This document shows positions 23,513 to 34,463 of a stretch of 64,000 bases of DNA, piece by piece. Source of the stretch: Dryomyza anilis (Eukaryota > Arthropoda > Insecta > Diptera > Dryomyzidae); NCBI GenBank assembly GCA_951804985.1, contig OX638132.1, positions 24,342,617 through 24,406,616 of the forward strand. Reading direction: 5' to 3'. Numbering within the stretch: the first letter of the stretch is position 1; each line of letters starts with the position of its first letter. The notes beneath the pieces were generated by a model. It worked only from the letters and a program-made list of their open reading frames with translations, made no database searches and had not been told where the DNA came from. The position numbers were made by a program, and so were the translations under genes.

Positions 23513-25065
23513 CTAGCTGGATCCGTGCACGACTCGTGCCAAGATTTTCTGAATTCAAAGATTTGGAGCGATTTTATTAATATAAAAAACATTTTATTAT
23601 TTATATGAGGGGCCCGTGCTTAGCTGTTGAAGTTTTTTTTATTGGCTTTATAAATGTGGTAACCAAATAATTCTCCGCCAAAACAATTTTTCTCAAAGAC
23701 AATTTTTTCTCAGACTGCGCTTCCCCGTAGAATTATTCCCAGTAGAAATCTTCCCGGAAAATCCACATAGAACGCTTTTCCGTAGAATTCTCAACGTAGA
23801 ATTCTCCCGGTAGAATTGTTCCCGGTAGAATTCTTTCCCGTAGAATTCTTCCCCGTAGAGTTTTTCCCAGTAGAAGTTTCAGTGTGGTGGGTTTTAATGT
23901 AGTAAGTTTCGGTGTGGTGAGTTTAGATGTGGTGAATTTTGGAATGGTGAGTTTAATTGTGGTTAGTTTTGGTGTGGTGAGTTTTAGTGTGGTGAGTTTT
24001 AGTGTGATGAATTTTAGTGTGGTGAGTTTAAGTGTGGTGATTGTTAGTGTGGTGAGTTTTAGTGTGGTGAATTATAGTGTGGTGGATTTTAGTGTGGTGA
24101 ATTTTAATGTGGAGTGTTTTAGTGTGGCGTGTTTTATAGTAGCGAGTTTTAGTGCGGTAAATTTTAGGGTGAATTTTATTGTGGTGAGTTTTAGTGTGAT
24201 GAATTTTAATGTGATGAATTTTATTGTGGTGAGTTTTAGTGTAGTGAATTTTAGTGTGGTGAGTTTTAGTGTGGTTAATTATAGTGTGGTGGGTTTTAGT
24301 GTGGTGAATTTTAGTGCGGTGAGTTTTAGTGTGGCGAAATTTGAGTGTAGTGAGTTTTAATGTGGTGACTTTTAGTGTGCTGAATTTTAATGTGGTGAAA
24401 TTTTAGTGTAGTGAGTTTTAGTGTGGTGAGTTTTAGTGTGGTGAGTTTTAGTGTAGTGAAATTTTAGTGTGGTGAATTTTTGTGTGGTAAGTTTTAGTGT
24501 GGTGAGTTTTAGTGTGGTGAGTTTTTGTGTGGTGAGCTTTAGTATGGTGAGTTTTAGTGTGGTGAGTTTTAGTGTGGTGAGTTTTAGTGTGGTGAGTTTT
24601 GATGTGGTGAGTATAAGTGTGGTGAGTTTTAGTGTGGTGAATTTTAGTGTGGTGAGTTTTAGTTTGGTTAGTTTTAGTGTGGTGAGTTTGTTTTTCTTTT
24701 TCTTTCCTTTTTTTTGTTTCTCATTTAGTTTGGATTGTGGTTTTATGTGATTGGTTTTGTTTTTGTATTTTTGCTTTTGTTTTGTTTTGTGCTTTTGGTT
24801 TTTTGTTTTTAATTTTTTTTGTGTATTTGAGTTTTTTGTTTCATGTTCGTAGCTGGTGAAAGTGCCGAGTTATATCGTATTGAAAATTTAGGTTGTATGA
24901 GAGGTGCCACGCCTCTTTGTCCAATCTCGCCCATATATAGCATATCATTCCTTCCAGACCATACCGCATCTGTGGTAAAAATTTCAAGGAAATCGGATTA
25001 GCCGTTTGGACGGAGAAGCGGAACAAACGTACAAACGAACAAACAGATTTATTATATTAATAGGA
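23513..25065 (-). mobile_element. Non-autonomous Helitron, copy 2, complete ends
   Basis: On the minus strand it begins TCCTATTAATATAATAAATC after A and ends ...GGCACGAGTCGTGCACGGAT-CCAG-CTAG before T. The hairpin and terminus match copy 1, though the first bases differ, marking a subfamily shared with 34464-36140 and 39006-40142. Internal order mirrors copy 1, with the GTAGAATTCTTCCCG block at 23700-23880 and the 15-bp minisatellite at 23880-24690. Protein-like frames of up to 158 codons are minisatellite artefacts. Confidence 0.85.
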
Positions 25066-25089
25066 TTTATGAATAAAATGAAAAGCAAA

Positions 25090-25348
25090 ATCATGTCCAT
25101 ATCTTTAAAACTAAACCAGATATTTCTCAAGTGCGCACATTTTCTTGATTTTTTACAATTTTTGAAAGATTATTCATGTAAAAAATCACAACTTCACGGA
25201 TTTTTATCTTCACAATGATTACAGAAACAATCTTCAATTTAAAAATATAAGTTCCCTCAAGAAGTCTTTATACAATATTTTAAAATTTTTAAAATCGTTT
25301 GAGTGGTTTCGAAAATAGTGAATTTCACCCGCGTTTGGGCACAATGTG
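25090..25348. mobile_element. Transib-like element, one end only
   Basis: It aligns with the right part of the element at 47831-48790 and ends ...CGTTTGGGCACAATGTG, i.e. inverted terminus CACATTG. The next bases, CGCCG, are part of a SINE (intact SINEs read CCGCCGTTTGG), so it inserted into a SINE at a GC-rich pentamer. The other end is gone, probably cut off near the Helitron. Confidence 0.65.
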
Positions 25349-25475
25349 CGCCGTTCGGATTCGGCATTAAATTGTAAGTCCAACTACTTTGAGTACAAAT
25401 GAAACACGCACAGCTCAAATGATGAGAGAGCTCGAACAAAGTTTTTCAGGACTGTAGTGCCAAACTATTTTGAGT
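25349..25475 (+). mobile_element. SINE fragment (3' part)
   Basis: It begins at CGCCGTTCGGATTCGGC and runs to CCAAACTATT, matching the 3' half of the SINE at 20394-20697 with more divergence. Confidence 0.78.
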
Positions 25476-26375
25476 ATTATTACTTCTTAGGATTGTGTAT
25501 TTGAATAAAATGTTAATACTGTCTACATTATTGGATAATTTAAATTCTTCAATATTATCTGCATTATTAGCTATATAATTATCTACATTATAGCATCATA
25601 TATTTTTTACATTACTGTCTACATCGTCAAAGCTACGATATTTCTGAAATACATCAAAATGCCGAAAACTCACTACATTATTCATATGATCGCTGTTTGT
25701 ACATAATGATTTTTTGCTGTTCAATCTGAATGTCTTTATTGTGCGATTATTCAATACAGATAGCTCTACATAAAAGCAAAAACAAAAAAATCATACACAT
25801 TATACTGTATTTAATATACATATGAATGACTGAGTGAATGTAGTCGTCGGCATTCATTGCGGATATAAAGGAAAATAAAATAATAAAAAAACGTACGTGT
25901 TTCGCCGTCACAAATCGTACGTGTTGGTGTTTCAATTGAGGTCCTTTTGTTTGCAAATTTTATGTTATTATTATGATATAATTTTTTTTTTGTTGTCACC
26001 ACAAATTTTGTCGACACCAGCCTTCCAAACATAACAACCATTTTCTTTGATACAATTGAATTCGATTGTCGACGCTCTGATAAGTGTATTTTATGATGTG
26101 TTTTTATTGCACTCGTAAATTTCGATACCGCCGCAGCAGGCGTAATTTTAGTGCTATTTAAATCAGTTATATTATTTTGCTAATGCGATGCAATTATTTT
26201 TTATATATTTTTTCCAAGTGCTGATTATTTTGGAATTCGTTAAAATTGTGATAATTTTCAATATAAAATAGAAAATATGGTGTGCTCTTTAAAATATTAA
26301 AAAAAAACGGAATTTACCAAAAAATGTACGGTTTATAATAAACAAATCATAAATATTACTGAAGCGATGACTAAA
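25476..26375. other. AT-rich non-coding DNA
   Basis: No supported gene. Short overlapping minus-strand frames near 25750-26040 lack domains. Confidence 0.45.
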
Positions 26376-26991
26376 ATATCGTCGTTGTTGAACGAAAAGT
26401 CACCAAAGACATTTTTATGAAAAACTTAATTTTCGAGTTTGTTGATTAATATTATAAAAAGTAATTGATGCATTTTTAAAGTTCAAAAATCTACTAATAG
26501 ATTTACATTTTCTTATCATGTGGGAAACAAATTGAGATCATTAAAAATTGATAGATATCTCCGTTTAGAAGATATGAAAGATTTAAGAAATTTTATTTTC
26601 AAAATTTTACAAAAAAAATCAGAAAAACTGCGTAGACTTTGACCCATCTACGACGCTCCGTATAGAAGATATGAAGGTTTTAAGAAAATCTTGACTCATC
26701 AGTTGATTTTCCCAGGACCAGAAGACCGAACTTAATGAATTTTGCGGTAAAAATTCTACTTCAAAATCACTATGAAATGCGCCTACTTTGACTCCTCTAC
26801 GACGCTCCGTTTAGAAGATATGAAAGATTTAAGAAATTTTATTTCCAAAATTTTATTTAAAAATTCAGAAAAACTTCGTAGACTTTGACCTCCACGCTTT
26901 AAAAATTGACAGATTTATAATGGTTTTTGTAAATGAATATTTGGCATTTTGAAAATGTATTTGGTGACTTTTCGTTCTACAACGACGATAT
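26376..26991. mobile_element. TIR element with internal tandem repeats, 616 bp
   Basis: Ends ATATCGTCGTTGTTGAACG and the inverse of CGTTCTACAACGACGATAT, extending ~40 bp (through GAAAAGTCACCAAA). Inside, a unit containing GACGCTCCGTTTAGAAGATA and GAAAAACTTCGTAGACTTTG occurs nearly three times (26552, 26648, 26798). No clear target duplication. Confidence 0.7.
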
Positions 26992-27071
26992 AGGTTTTGT
27001 ATTTTTATTTTGGGAGTATGCACAAATTTTATACATGAAAGTATTGAATCCACAACAGTATAAATGACTTT

Positions 27072-27190
27072 TAATTGGCTAAATCGACTCGGAAAATGAT
27101 GATTATCAAGAATGTTTTTTTTTCGTACCGGTCACGCCTCCTAAGATTAGTTACACTATTCGCACAACCTTAATATACTCTGTAGATATC
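27072..27190 (+). mobile_element. mini-me-like core fragment, copy 3
   Basis: CTAAATCGACTCGG, ATCAAGAAT, CGTACCGGTCACGCCTCCTA and AATATACTCTGTAG follow the order of the core and 3' end of the copy at 1436, much diverged. Confidence 0.65.
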
Positions 27191-27214
27191 TACTTCTAAA
27201 GTTCCCTCTCTAAA

Positions 27215-27405
27215 ATGTGCACTACTGCACTCTACAGTATTGAGTGCATTTTGCAATGGCATTCTACAGTATTATAACGATGTATCTCCAACGAATACAC
27301 TTCACTGCAGTGTTTGTTTCACTACTTTCAATTAGTGTCAAAACATTTCTTTTAAGACATTCAATGTTTTGAAAAACAAACCCAAATGACAATACTGTCG
27401 CTTAA
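27215..27405 (-). repeat. Dispersed repeat, copy 2
   Basis: Reverse complement of 16690-16890 over ~190 bp, including TGCAGTG, CACTCAATACTG and CAAAACATTGAATGTCTT. Confidence 0.7.
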
Positions 27406-28225
27406 CATGCATCAAATACAGTGAGTACAGCGAGTGTGCTCAAATTTAAATTTTTTTATAATTTAATTATTTTAATGTTTAAAAAATTGTATAACCTTAA
27501 TTATAATTTAACATTTTTATTTTATTATAAATCTGCACTAATCGCTTGATTACATTAAAACCGCGAACATATTTTTTTTGGTTTATGACCACTGATCGAA
27601 AATAAATCAAAACTAGAACGTTGTTTATACTGTTGTTTAAAAAAACGTAGTATGCAAAAAAACAAAAGTGAAAAACGTTGCATTTAATACTATTTAAATA
27701 CTAAATTTAATACAATGCTATATGATTTAAAATGTCCAATATTTGTAAAATATTACACTAAATCCAATTTTAGTTTATTTCCATAAATGAAATTAAAAAA
27801 ATAATAAACGCAATAAATAGAGCTATTTTTATACATATAGCACCATTTTTTTGGGACACAGGTGCCAATCACTCAATAAATTAAAATAAAATGAATGCAT
27901 ACTGTTTTATATATAAATTAATTAATTATTTACTAAACGGTAATTAAATGATAAAGCAGACTTTGCTCACATAATCAAGCATTACTTAGTTATGTCCACT
28001 AGTAACCCTGCTTTAATGAGAATATTTTGGAACCATCACACTCAGTTGTCGTAATAACTAAGGACCTTACAAAAGGATCAAAATGTCATTTGTTGTACAT
28101 GCGGCAGCAGTTGGTAAGCTGCAAGTGAACCAGCTTGGTCCTTGAATTCCAAAGCACAACATGGAGTGACAAATCCTTGCAATTTATTGTAGCAGCGACA
28201 TTCTTTATGTGAAATGCATAATACT
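27406..28225. other. Mostly unique AT-rich DNA
   Basis: 28000-28200 is less repetitive and less AT-rich than its surroundings. No gene seen. Confidence 0.4.
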
Positions 28226-30325
28226 CATTAAATTCATTTAATTCCTAAAATTATTCATAAAATTCATTAAATTCATTAAATTCATAAAACTCATTAAATT
28301 CATTAAATTCATTAAATTCATTAAATTCATTAAATTCATTAAATTCATTAAATTCATTAAATTTATTAAATTCATTAAATTCATTAAATTCATTAAATTC
28401 ATTAAATTCATTAAATTCATTAAATTCATTAAATTCATTAAATTCATTAAATTCATTAAATTCATTAAATTCATTAAATTCATTAAATTCATTAAATTCA
28501 TTAAATTCATTAAATTCATTAAATTCATTAAATTCATTAAATTCATTAAATTCATTAAATTCATTAAATTCATTAAATTCATTATATTCATTAAATTCAT
28601 TAAATTCATTATATTCATTAAATTCATTAAATTCATTAAATTCATTAAATTTATTAAATTCATTATATTCATTAAATTTATTAAATTTATTAAATTTATT
28701 AAATTTATTAAATTTATTAAATTTATTAAATTTATTAAATTTATTAAATTTATTAAATTTATTAAATTTATTAAATTTATTAAATTTATTAAATTTATTA
28801 AATTTATTAAATTTATTAAATTTATTAAATTTATTAAATTTATTAAATTTATTAAATTTATTAAATTTATTAAATTTATTAAATTTATTAAAATTATTAA
28901 ATTTATTAAATTTATTAAATTTATTAAATTTATTAAATTTATTAAATTGATTGAATTCATTAAATTCATTAAATTCATTAAATTTGTTAAATTTGTTAAA
29001 TTCATTAAATTCATTAAATTCATTAAATTCATTAAATTCATTAAATTCATTAAATTCATTAAATTCATTAAATTCATTAAATTCATTAAATTCATTAAAT
29101 TCATTAAATTCATTAAATTTCTTAAATTCATTAAATTCATTAAATTCATTAAATTCATTAAATTCATTATATTCATTAAATTCATTAAATTCATTAAATT
29201 CATTAAATTCATTAAATTCATTAAATTCATTATATTCATTAAATTCATTAAATTCATTAAATTCATTAAATCCATTAAATTCATTAAATTCATTAAATTC
29301 ATTAAATTCATTAAATTCATTATATTCATTAAATTCATTAAATTCAATAAATTCATTAAATTCATTAAATTCATTAAATTTATTAAATTCATTATATTCA
29401 TTAAATTCATTAAATTCTTTAAATTCTTTAAATTCATTAAATTCATTAAATTCATTAAATTCATTAAATTAATTAAATTCATGAAATTCATTTAATTCAT
29501 TTAATTCATTTAATTCATTAAATTCATTAAATTCATTAAATTCATTAAATTCATTAAATTCATTAAATTCATTAAATTCACTAAATTCATTAAATTCATT
29601 AAATTCATTAAATTCATTAAATTCATTAAATTTATTAAATTCATTAAATTCATTAAATTCATTAAATTCATTAAATTTATTATATTCATTAAATTTATTA
29701 AATGCATTAAATTCATTAAATGCATTAAACTCATTAAATTCATTAAATTCATTAAATTCATTAAATTTATTAAATTCATTAAATTCATTAAATTTATTAA
29801 ATTCATTAAATTCATTAAATGCATTAAATTCATTAAATTCATTAAACTCATTAAATTCATTAAATTTATTAAATTCATTATATTCATTAAATTCATTAAA
29901 TTCTTTAAATTCTTTAAATTCATTAAATTCATTAAATTCATTAAATTCATTAAATTCATTAAATTCATTAAATTCATTAAATTCATTAAATTCATTAAAT
30001 TCATTAAATTCATTAAATTCATTAAATTCATTAAATTCATTAAATTCATTAAATTCATTAAATTCATTAAATTCATTAAATTCATTAAATTCATTAAATT
30101 TATTAAATTCATTAAATTCATTAAATTCATTAAATTTATTAAATTCATTAAATTCATTAAATGCATTAAATTCATTAAATTCATTAAACTCATTAAATTC
30201 ATTAAATTCATTAAATTTATTAAATTCATTAAATTCATTAAATTTATTAAATTCATTAAATGCATTAAATTCATTAAATTCATTAAACTCATTAAATTCA
30301 TTAAATTCATTAAAAACATTAAATG
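28226..30325. repeat. TTAAATTCA nonamer satellite, ~230 units
   Basis: The array is built of TTAAATTCA and point variants (TTATATTCA, TTAAATGCA, TTAAACTCA, TTAAATTCT). Being nine bases, all six frames can stay open for hundreds of codons, which explains apparent proteins of Asn-Leu-Met, Glu-Phe-Asn or Phe-Ile-Lys. Variant order is duplicated inside: the run ending in two TTAAATTCT units occurs at ~29377-29440 and ~29862-29930. Confidence 0.97.
28672..28946. repeat. Homogeneous TTAAATTTA sub-array
   Basis: About 30 consecutive units carry the C-to-T variant TTAAATTTA with one exception (AAATTATT near 28890), while units on either side are mostly TTAAATTCA. This indicates local amplification of a single variant. 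Confidence 0.93.
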
Positions 30326-31624
30326 GTTTCAATTAACGCCTCATTGAAACCACTTTACCGCATCCGTATTTAAAAGTGATTAATTATATTTACATAATGT
30401 GTATAAATGTTATATTTTGAGGTAGGCAATCGTACCATTATTTAAAATACCTTTTAAACAGCTGCCAATTTGAAAGGTGTTCGCTGAAATACGCCTTTTC
30501 CACCACATTGTAGCGCATTTAAAGTCACTCATACGCACTGTGTACGCATTGCGTGTACGTTATTTTCGCATTTATTACACATACTGCTGCATTTAATTTT
30601 ACGCAGAGTGTAACCAATGTGTTTTACCACCGCAGCATCGTTACTTCGTTTGTCTACTTCAGTCTTGTTATAGTCGCTGTTTGTACGATGCATAGTGGAA
30701 CTTAAAGCGAATATATCAGACAAAATTGGCACATATTCACGATTATAATCAATTTAAAATTTAACAAAAAAAAAAAATATACTCAATCGAAGTCTGATTT
30801 TCTGATGGGTTCTAACATTCTAACTCAAAACTTAGTCAAAACTAACTCGTATCTTTTTTTGTTTGTTTTTGATCCTTTTTTAAAACCACACTTCGATCTT
30901 AAAATTAAATTTAAATTCAGATTATTGAATGCATTGCTTTTGTTCAGAAAATATAAAATTTTATTAAAATTTTTGCAATTCGTTACATTGTACATTGTGC
31001 GCCTGGTAATAATAATAAAATTCACAGGTGCTGGTAGCTGCTTTAATTTATGATTTTGAGTTTTTGTTAGTGGCTGTTTCAGTATATGCGACTCTGTGTA
31101 ACATAACGTAAATAACTGCTCCAGTCTATATGGCATTATGAAATTTTAATGAAATTTTCATATAAGCGAATTTAAAGAGATAAAAGTAAAATGAACAATT
31201 TAACAAAATATTGAAATTTTCCATTTAATTAGTAATTAAACAAATGCATGCTCAAAATGTGCATAAATTTTCATATCTCAGATGAGTGAAACATTTATAA
31301 TGATGACAGTAATTTAAATTAATGCCGTTGAAACCATTTTGTGTTATACAAAAATTCACATTAACAATGAAGAAAATAAAATTTGTACAATAACTAAAGT
31401 ATTTAAATTTGGTACATTTATGACATAATTTAATTTTGCAATTAGTTTGGAATTTATTGCGAAATAAATATCTTAATTTAAATATTATTTTATTTTCCGT
31501 TATAGTCTGAATACATATTTTAAATAGGAAAACTGTTAAATATCCTAGACAAAATGTACGGCATATAAAAGGAAGTAAATTGGCAGGAAAACACAGCAAT
31601 TTTAAGCAGGAAATAAAAATTAAT
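30326..31624. other. Unique non-coding DNA
   Basis: Moderately complex sequence without repeats. Small opposed frames (30805-31599) have no domain. It could be intergenic or intronic. Confidence 0.4.
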
Positions 31625-33090
31625 ATATTTAGCAGTTAACAGGTGGTAAACAGAAGGCTACCACAGTTTCGGCTGGTTTTGACAGACAAAAGCGGAGTTT
31701 GTATCAAAACCTGCATTTTGTCTACCATAAACCAAAACGTCAGACGACATCCAAACGCCAACAGCAGTTTATAGAAAGTAAAGGAATGTTGAGACATATT
31801 ATATATGGAATGTAAAAGTAGATTATGGTAGCTTAACAATGCGGACAAATGCGAAAGGAGTTTATAGAAATGTAAAGGAATGGTGAGATATATATACGCA
31901 ATTTAAAGTTGATTATGGGAGCTAAATATTGATACAGTTAACAGGCGGTAAACAGAGATGTTTTTTTAATTTTTGGTAAATAAAGGCGGACTCTCTCAAT
32001 ACCTGCCTTTTGTCTAGTATATATCAAAATGTCAGACGACAGTCAGCAGTAGTTTACAGAAAGTAAAGGAATGTTGCGACATATATACGGAAAGTAAAAG
32101 TAGATTCTGGCAGCTAAATAGTGCAGATAACAGTTGAGAAAAAGAGAGGCATTTTCAGGAGCTTAAAAAACTAATAATTAACATATTTTCGGCTGGTTTT
32201 GACAAAAAAATGCGGAGTTGTGTCATAACCTGTCTTTTGTCTGCCACAGAACAAATCACCAGACGGCAGCCAACAGCAGTTTATAGAAATGTTAAGATAT
32301 ATATGCGGAATAAAAAAGTAGATTATGACAGCTAAATATTGCAGATAACAGGCAGGAAACAGACCGCCAAGCACAACAGCTTTAGAAGCTGGTGATGAAC
32401 AGATTTTCGACTAGTTTTCACAAACAAAGACTTTGTATCAAAACCTGCCTTTTGTCTGCCACACAACAAAACAATATACGGCAACCAACAGAAGTTTATA
32501 TAAAAGTGAAGGAATGTTGAGATTTATATAAACGTAATTTAAAAATAGATTAATAGTAATAATAGTTTGGCGCTACAGTCCTGTATAGAACTTCGGGCGA
32601 GCTCTCTCACCATTAGAGCTGTGCGTGTTATATTTGTACTCAAATTGGTGGGACCTACAGTTTATTGACGAATCCAAACGGCGGGTGAGAGCTTTTCATA
32701 GGCAATGTTTTACTCTCGTAGGTTTTCCATTTACTGCCGAGAGGTAGCGCGGTATAGAAAAATGTTTCTATGAAAAGATGTTGTTAGCCCCAGTCCAGGC
32801 TTGAACCGGGGACCTTTCGGCTCGCTATCAACGCACTAACTACTAACCACTGAGCTAGATAGATGACGGCTGCTTAATATTGCAGAAAAAATGCAGAAAA
32901 CAGATAGGCAACCACAGCAGCTTTCAAGCTCGAAATAAGCAGACTTTGAGCTAGTCTTTGGATGACAAATGAGGAGTTCGTATCAAAACCTGCCTTTTGT
33001 CTGTTATAGAACAAAACGTCAGACAGCAGCCAACAGCAATTTTTTAGAAATATATAGAGGCAAATATATGTAATCTAAAAGAAGATTATG
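31625..33090. repeat. Diverged ~220-bp tandem repeat, five units
   Basis: A block reading CAAAACCTGCCTTTTGTCTG, then CAGACGGCAGCCAACAGCAG, then TTTATAGAAA recurs at about 31697, 31993, 32218, 32433 and 32980. Spacings are 296, 225, 215 and, after removing the SINE, about 225 bp. Units also share GATAACAGGCGGTAAACAGA at their start. I recognise no family. Confidence 0.8.
32551..32873 (-). mobile_element. tRNA-derived SINE, near full length, in tandem repeat
   Basis: Same family as 20394-20697, with intact B box and body. The A-box region carries a short duplication (ACTAACTACTAACCAC on +) and the first bases are rearranged. It splits the ~220-bp array between units four and five. Confidence 0.85.
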
Positions 33091-34463
33091 TTAGCCAAAC
33101 ATTTTTAATAAGAAATATCATTTTGCATATATTGTAATTAACCAAAAACTTTAATTTCATCGATGTAACAAAAATATTCAAGGTCTACTTTAAAGGTCAA
33201 ATTACGCGTCGATATTAACAGCGAACAGAATACAAAATGAGAAAAGGATTAGACGTTTAATTATGACCGATATTCTGCTTTATTGTTATAAATAAATGAA
33301 AATAGTTTTTATACTAACACTTTGGAAATAATTTTTCTATTTATGAAAAAATTATGTGTTAAAAACGTGTTGAATAACGACAGCTTACAAAAAATCTGTA
33401 TTGAGGAAGGCATTTCAAATTTTTTGTTTTAATAAAATTTTGGTTGGGTGATGACTGTGTGAAGCAGACTGCTATTCCTAAAATCTACATTGAGGCAGAC
33501 AATCTGCATATTAAACAAAAAAGAATGAAAGGTATGCAGAAAATTTGATTCCGAAATTCTACTGAAAACCTACTACAAGGCAGCTTATTTCAAATAGAAT
33601 TACAAGAATATTTCATAAATCTTTCGTGTCAAATTTTTAAACATTCCGAATGTCTGTGTTAAACCAGCTATAGAAAGGTTTTTGTTATGAAAAAAAAAAT
33701 ACATAATACATATTTAATATACTACATTCTATGGTACTGCTTAAAATATACAAGAAATTTGCGCTTTTCCAAAAATATGTCGTTATTTTGTAAGTAGCCT
33801 GCCCAATACTTTGTCACGTGATTTTACAATATATCCAAATATAATTAAAATATTTAATATTTAAGCTAATCCTATTAATCTTTGACATTTAAACAAAATT
33901 ATGAAATTTAGATTATTACTCTTAGTAATTTACAGAACTCTTTGTATTCTAATTTTGAATAGACTTTTTGTTTGTAGACATTTTGTTTGTAGAAATTCTA
34001 TTCGAATTAAATATATTTCAATACATTTCTATCCATTTCAGTTATAAGTAACGAAATTCATACTATTTACGGTTTAAATAATTTTAATTTCCATCGAAGA
34101 CGATTTTTAAAACAAGCTGAATAATGTAAAAAAATTCACGAAAATACAAAAACTCTCACAAATACAGATAAAAAAAAGTATTCAATTAAATTACTTTAAC
34201 TTACAAATATGAAACAGTTAATAGTGCGCTTAACTGGCACGCCTAGCCTGAAACCCTTTCAACCCAAAAGTCGTGGGAGAACTTAAATGTTTTAAGTATA
34301 TGTTTCGAACATCACCCCTCAGAAAATATGGCTCAAATTTGCAAATTGATTAGTTAAAATTCAATTATTTAGGGTCTACTAAAAGTTGATCGTCTTTTGA
34401 CGAAATTTTCAAGAAAATTTGACTTTGATTTGTAATATCTTCTAAACTTTTAAAGACAGCGGA
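33091..34463. other. AT-rich non-coding DNA
   Basis: No repeats or frames of note. 34330-34450 is simple intergenic sequence joining a truncated Helitron. Confidence 0.45.

Noticed and set aside
23884..24750. Silk-like or repetitive Val-Ser-Phe protein
   Set aside because: It is the Helitron 15-bp minisatellite. Frames are broken by indels and recur in every copy on the strand lacking stops.
28238..30332. Frames of 170-420 codons (Asn-Leu-Met, Glu-Phe-Asn, Phe-Ile-Lys repeats)
   Set aside because: A nine-base unit without stops keeps several frames open. Neighbouring variants do not preserve any one frame's residues.
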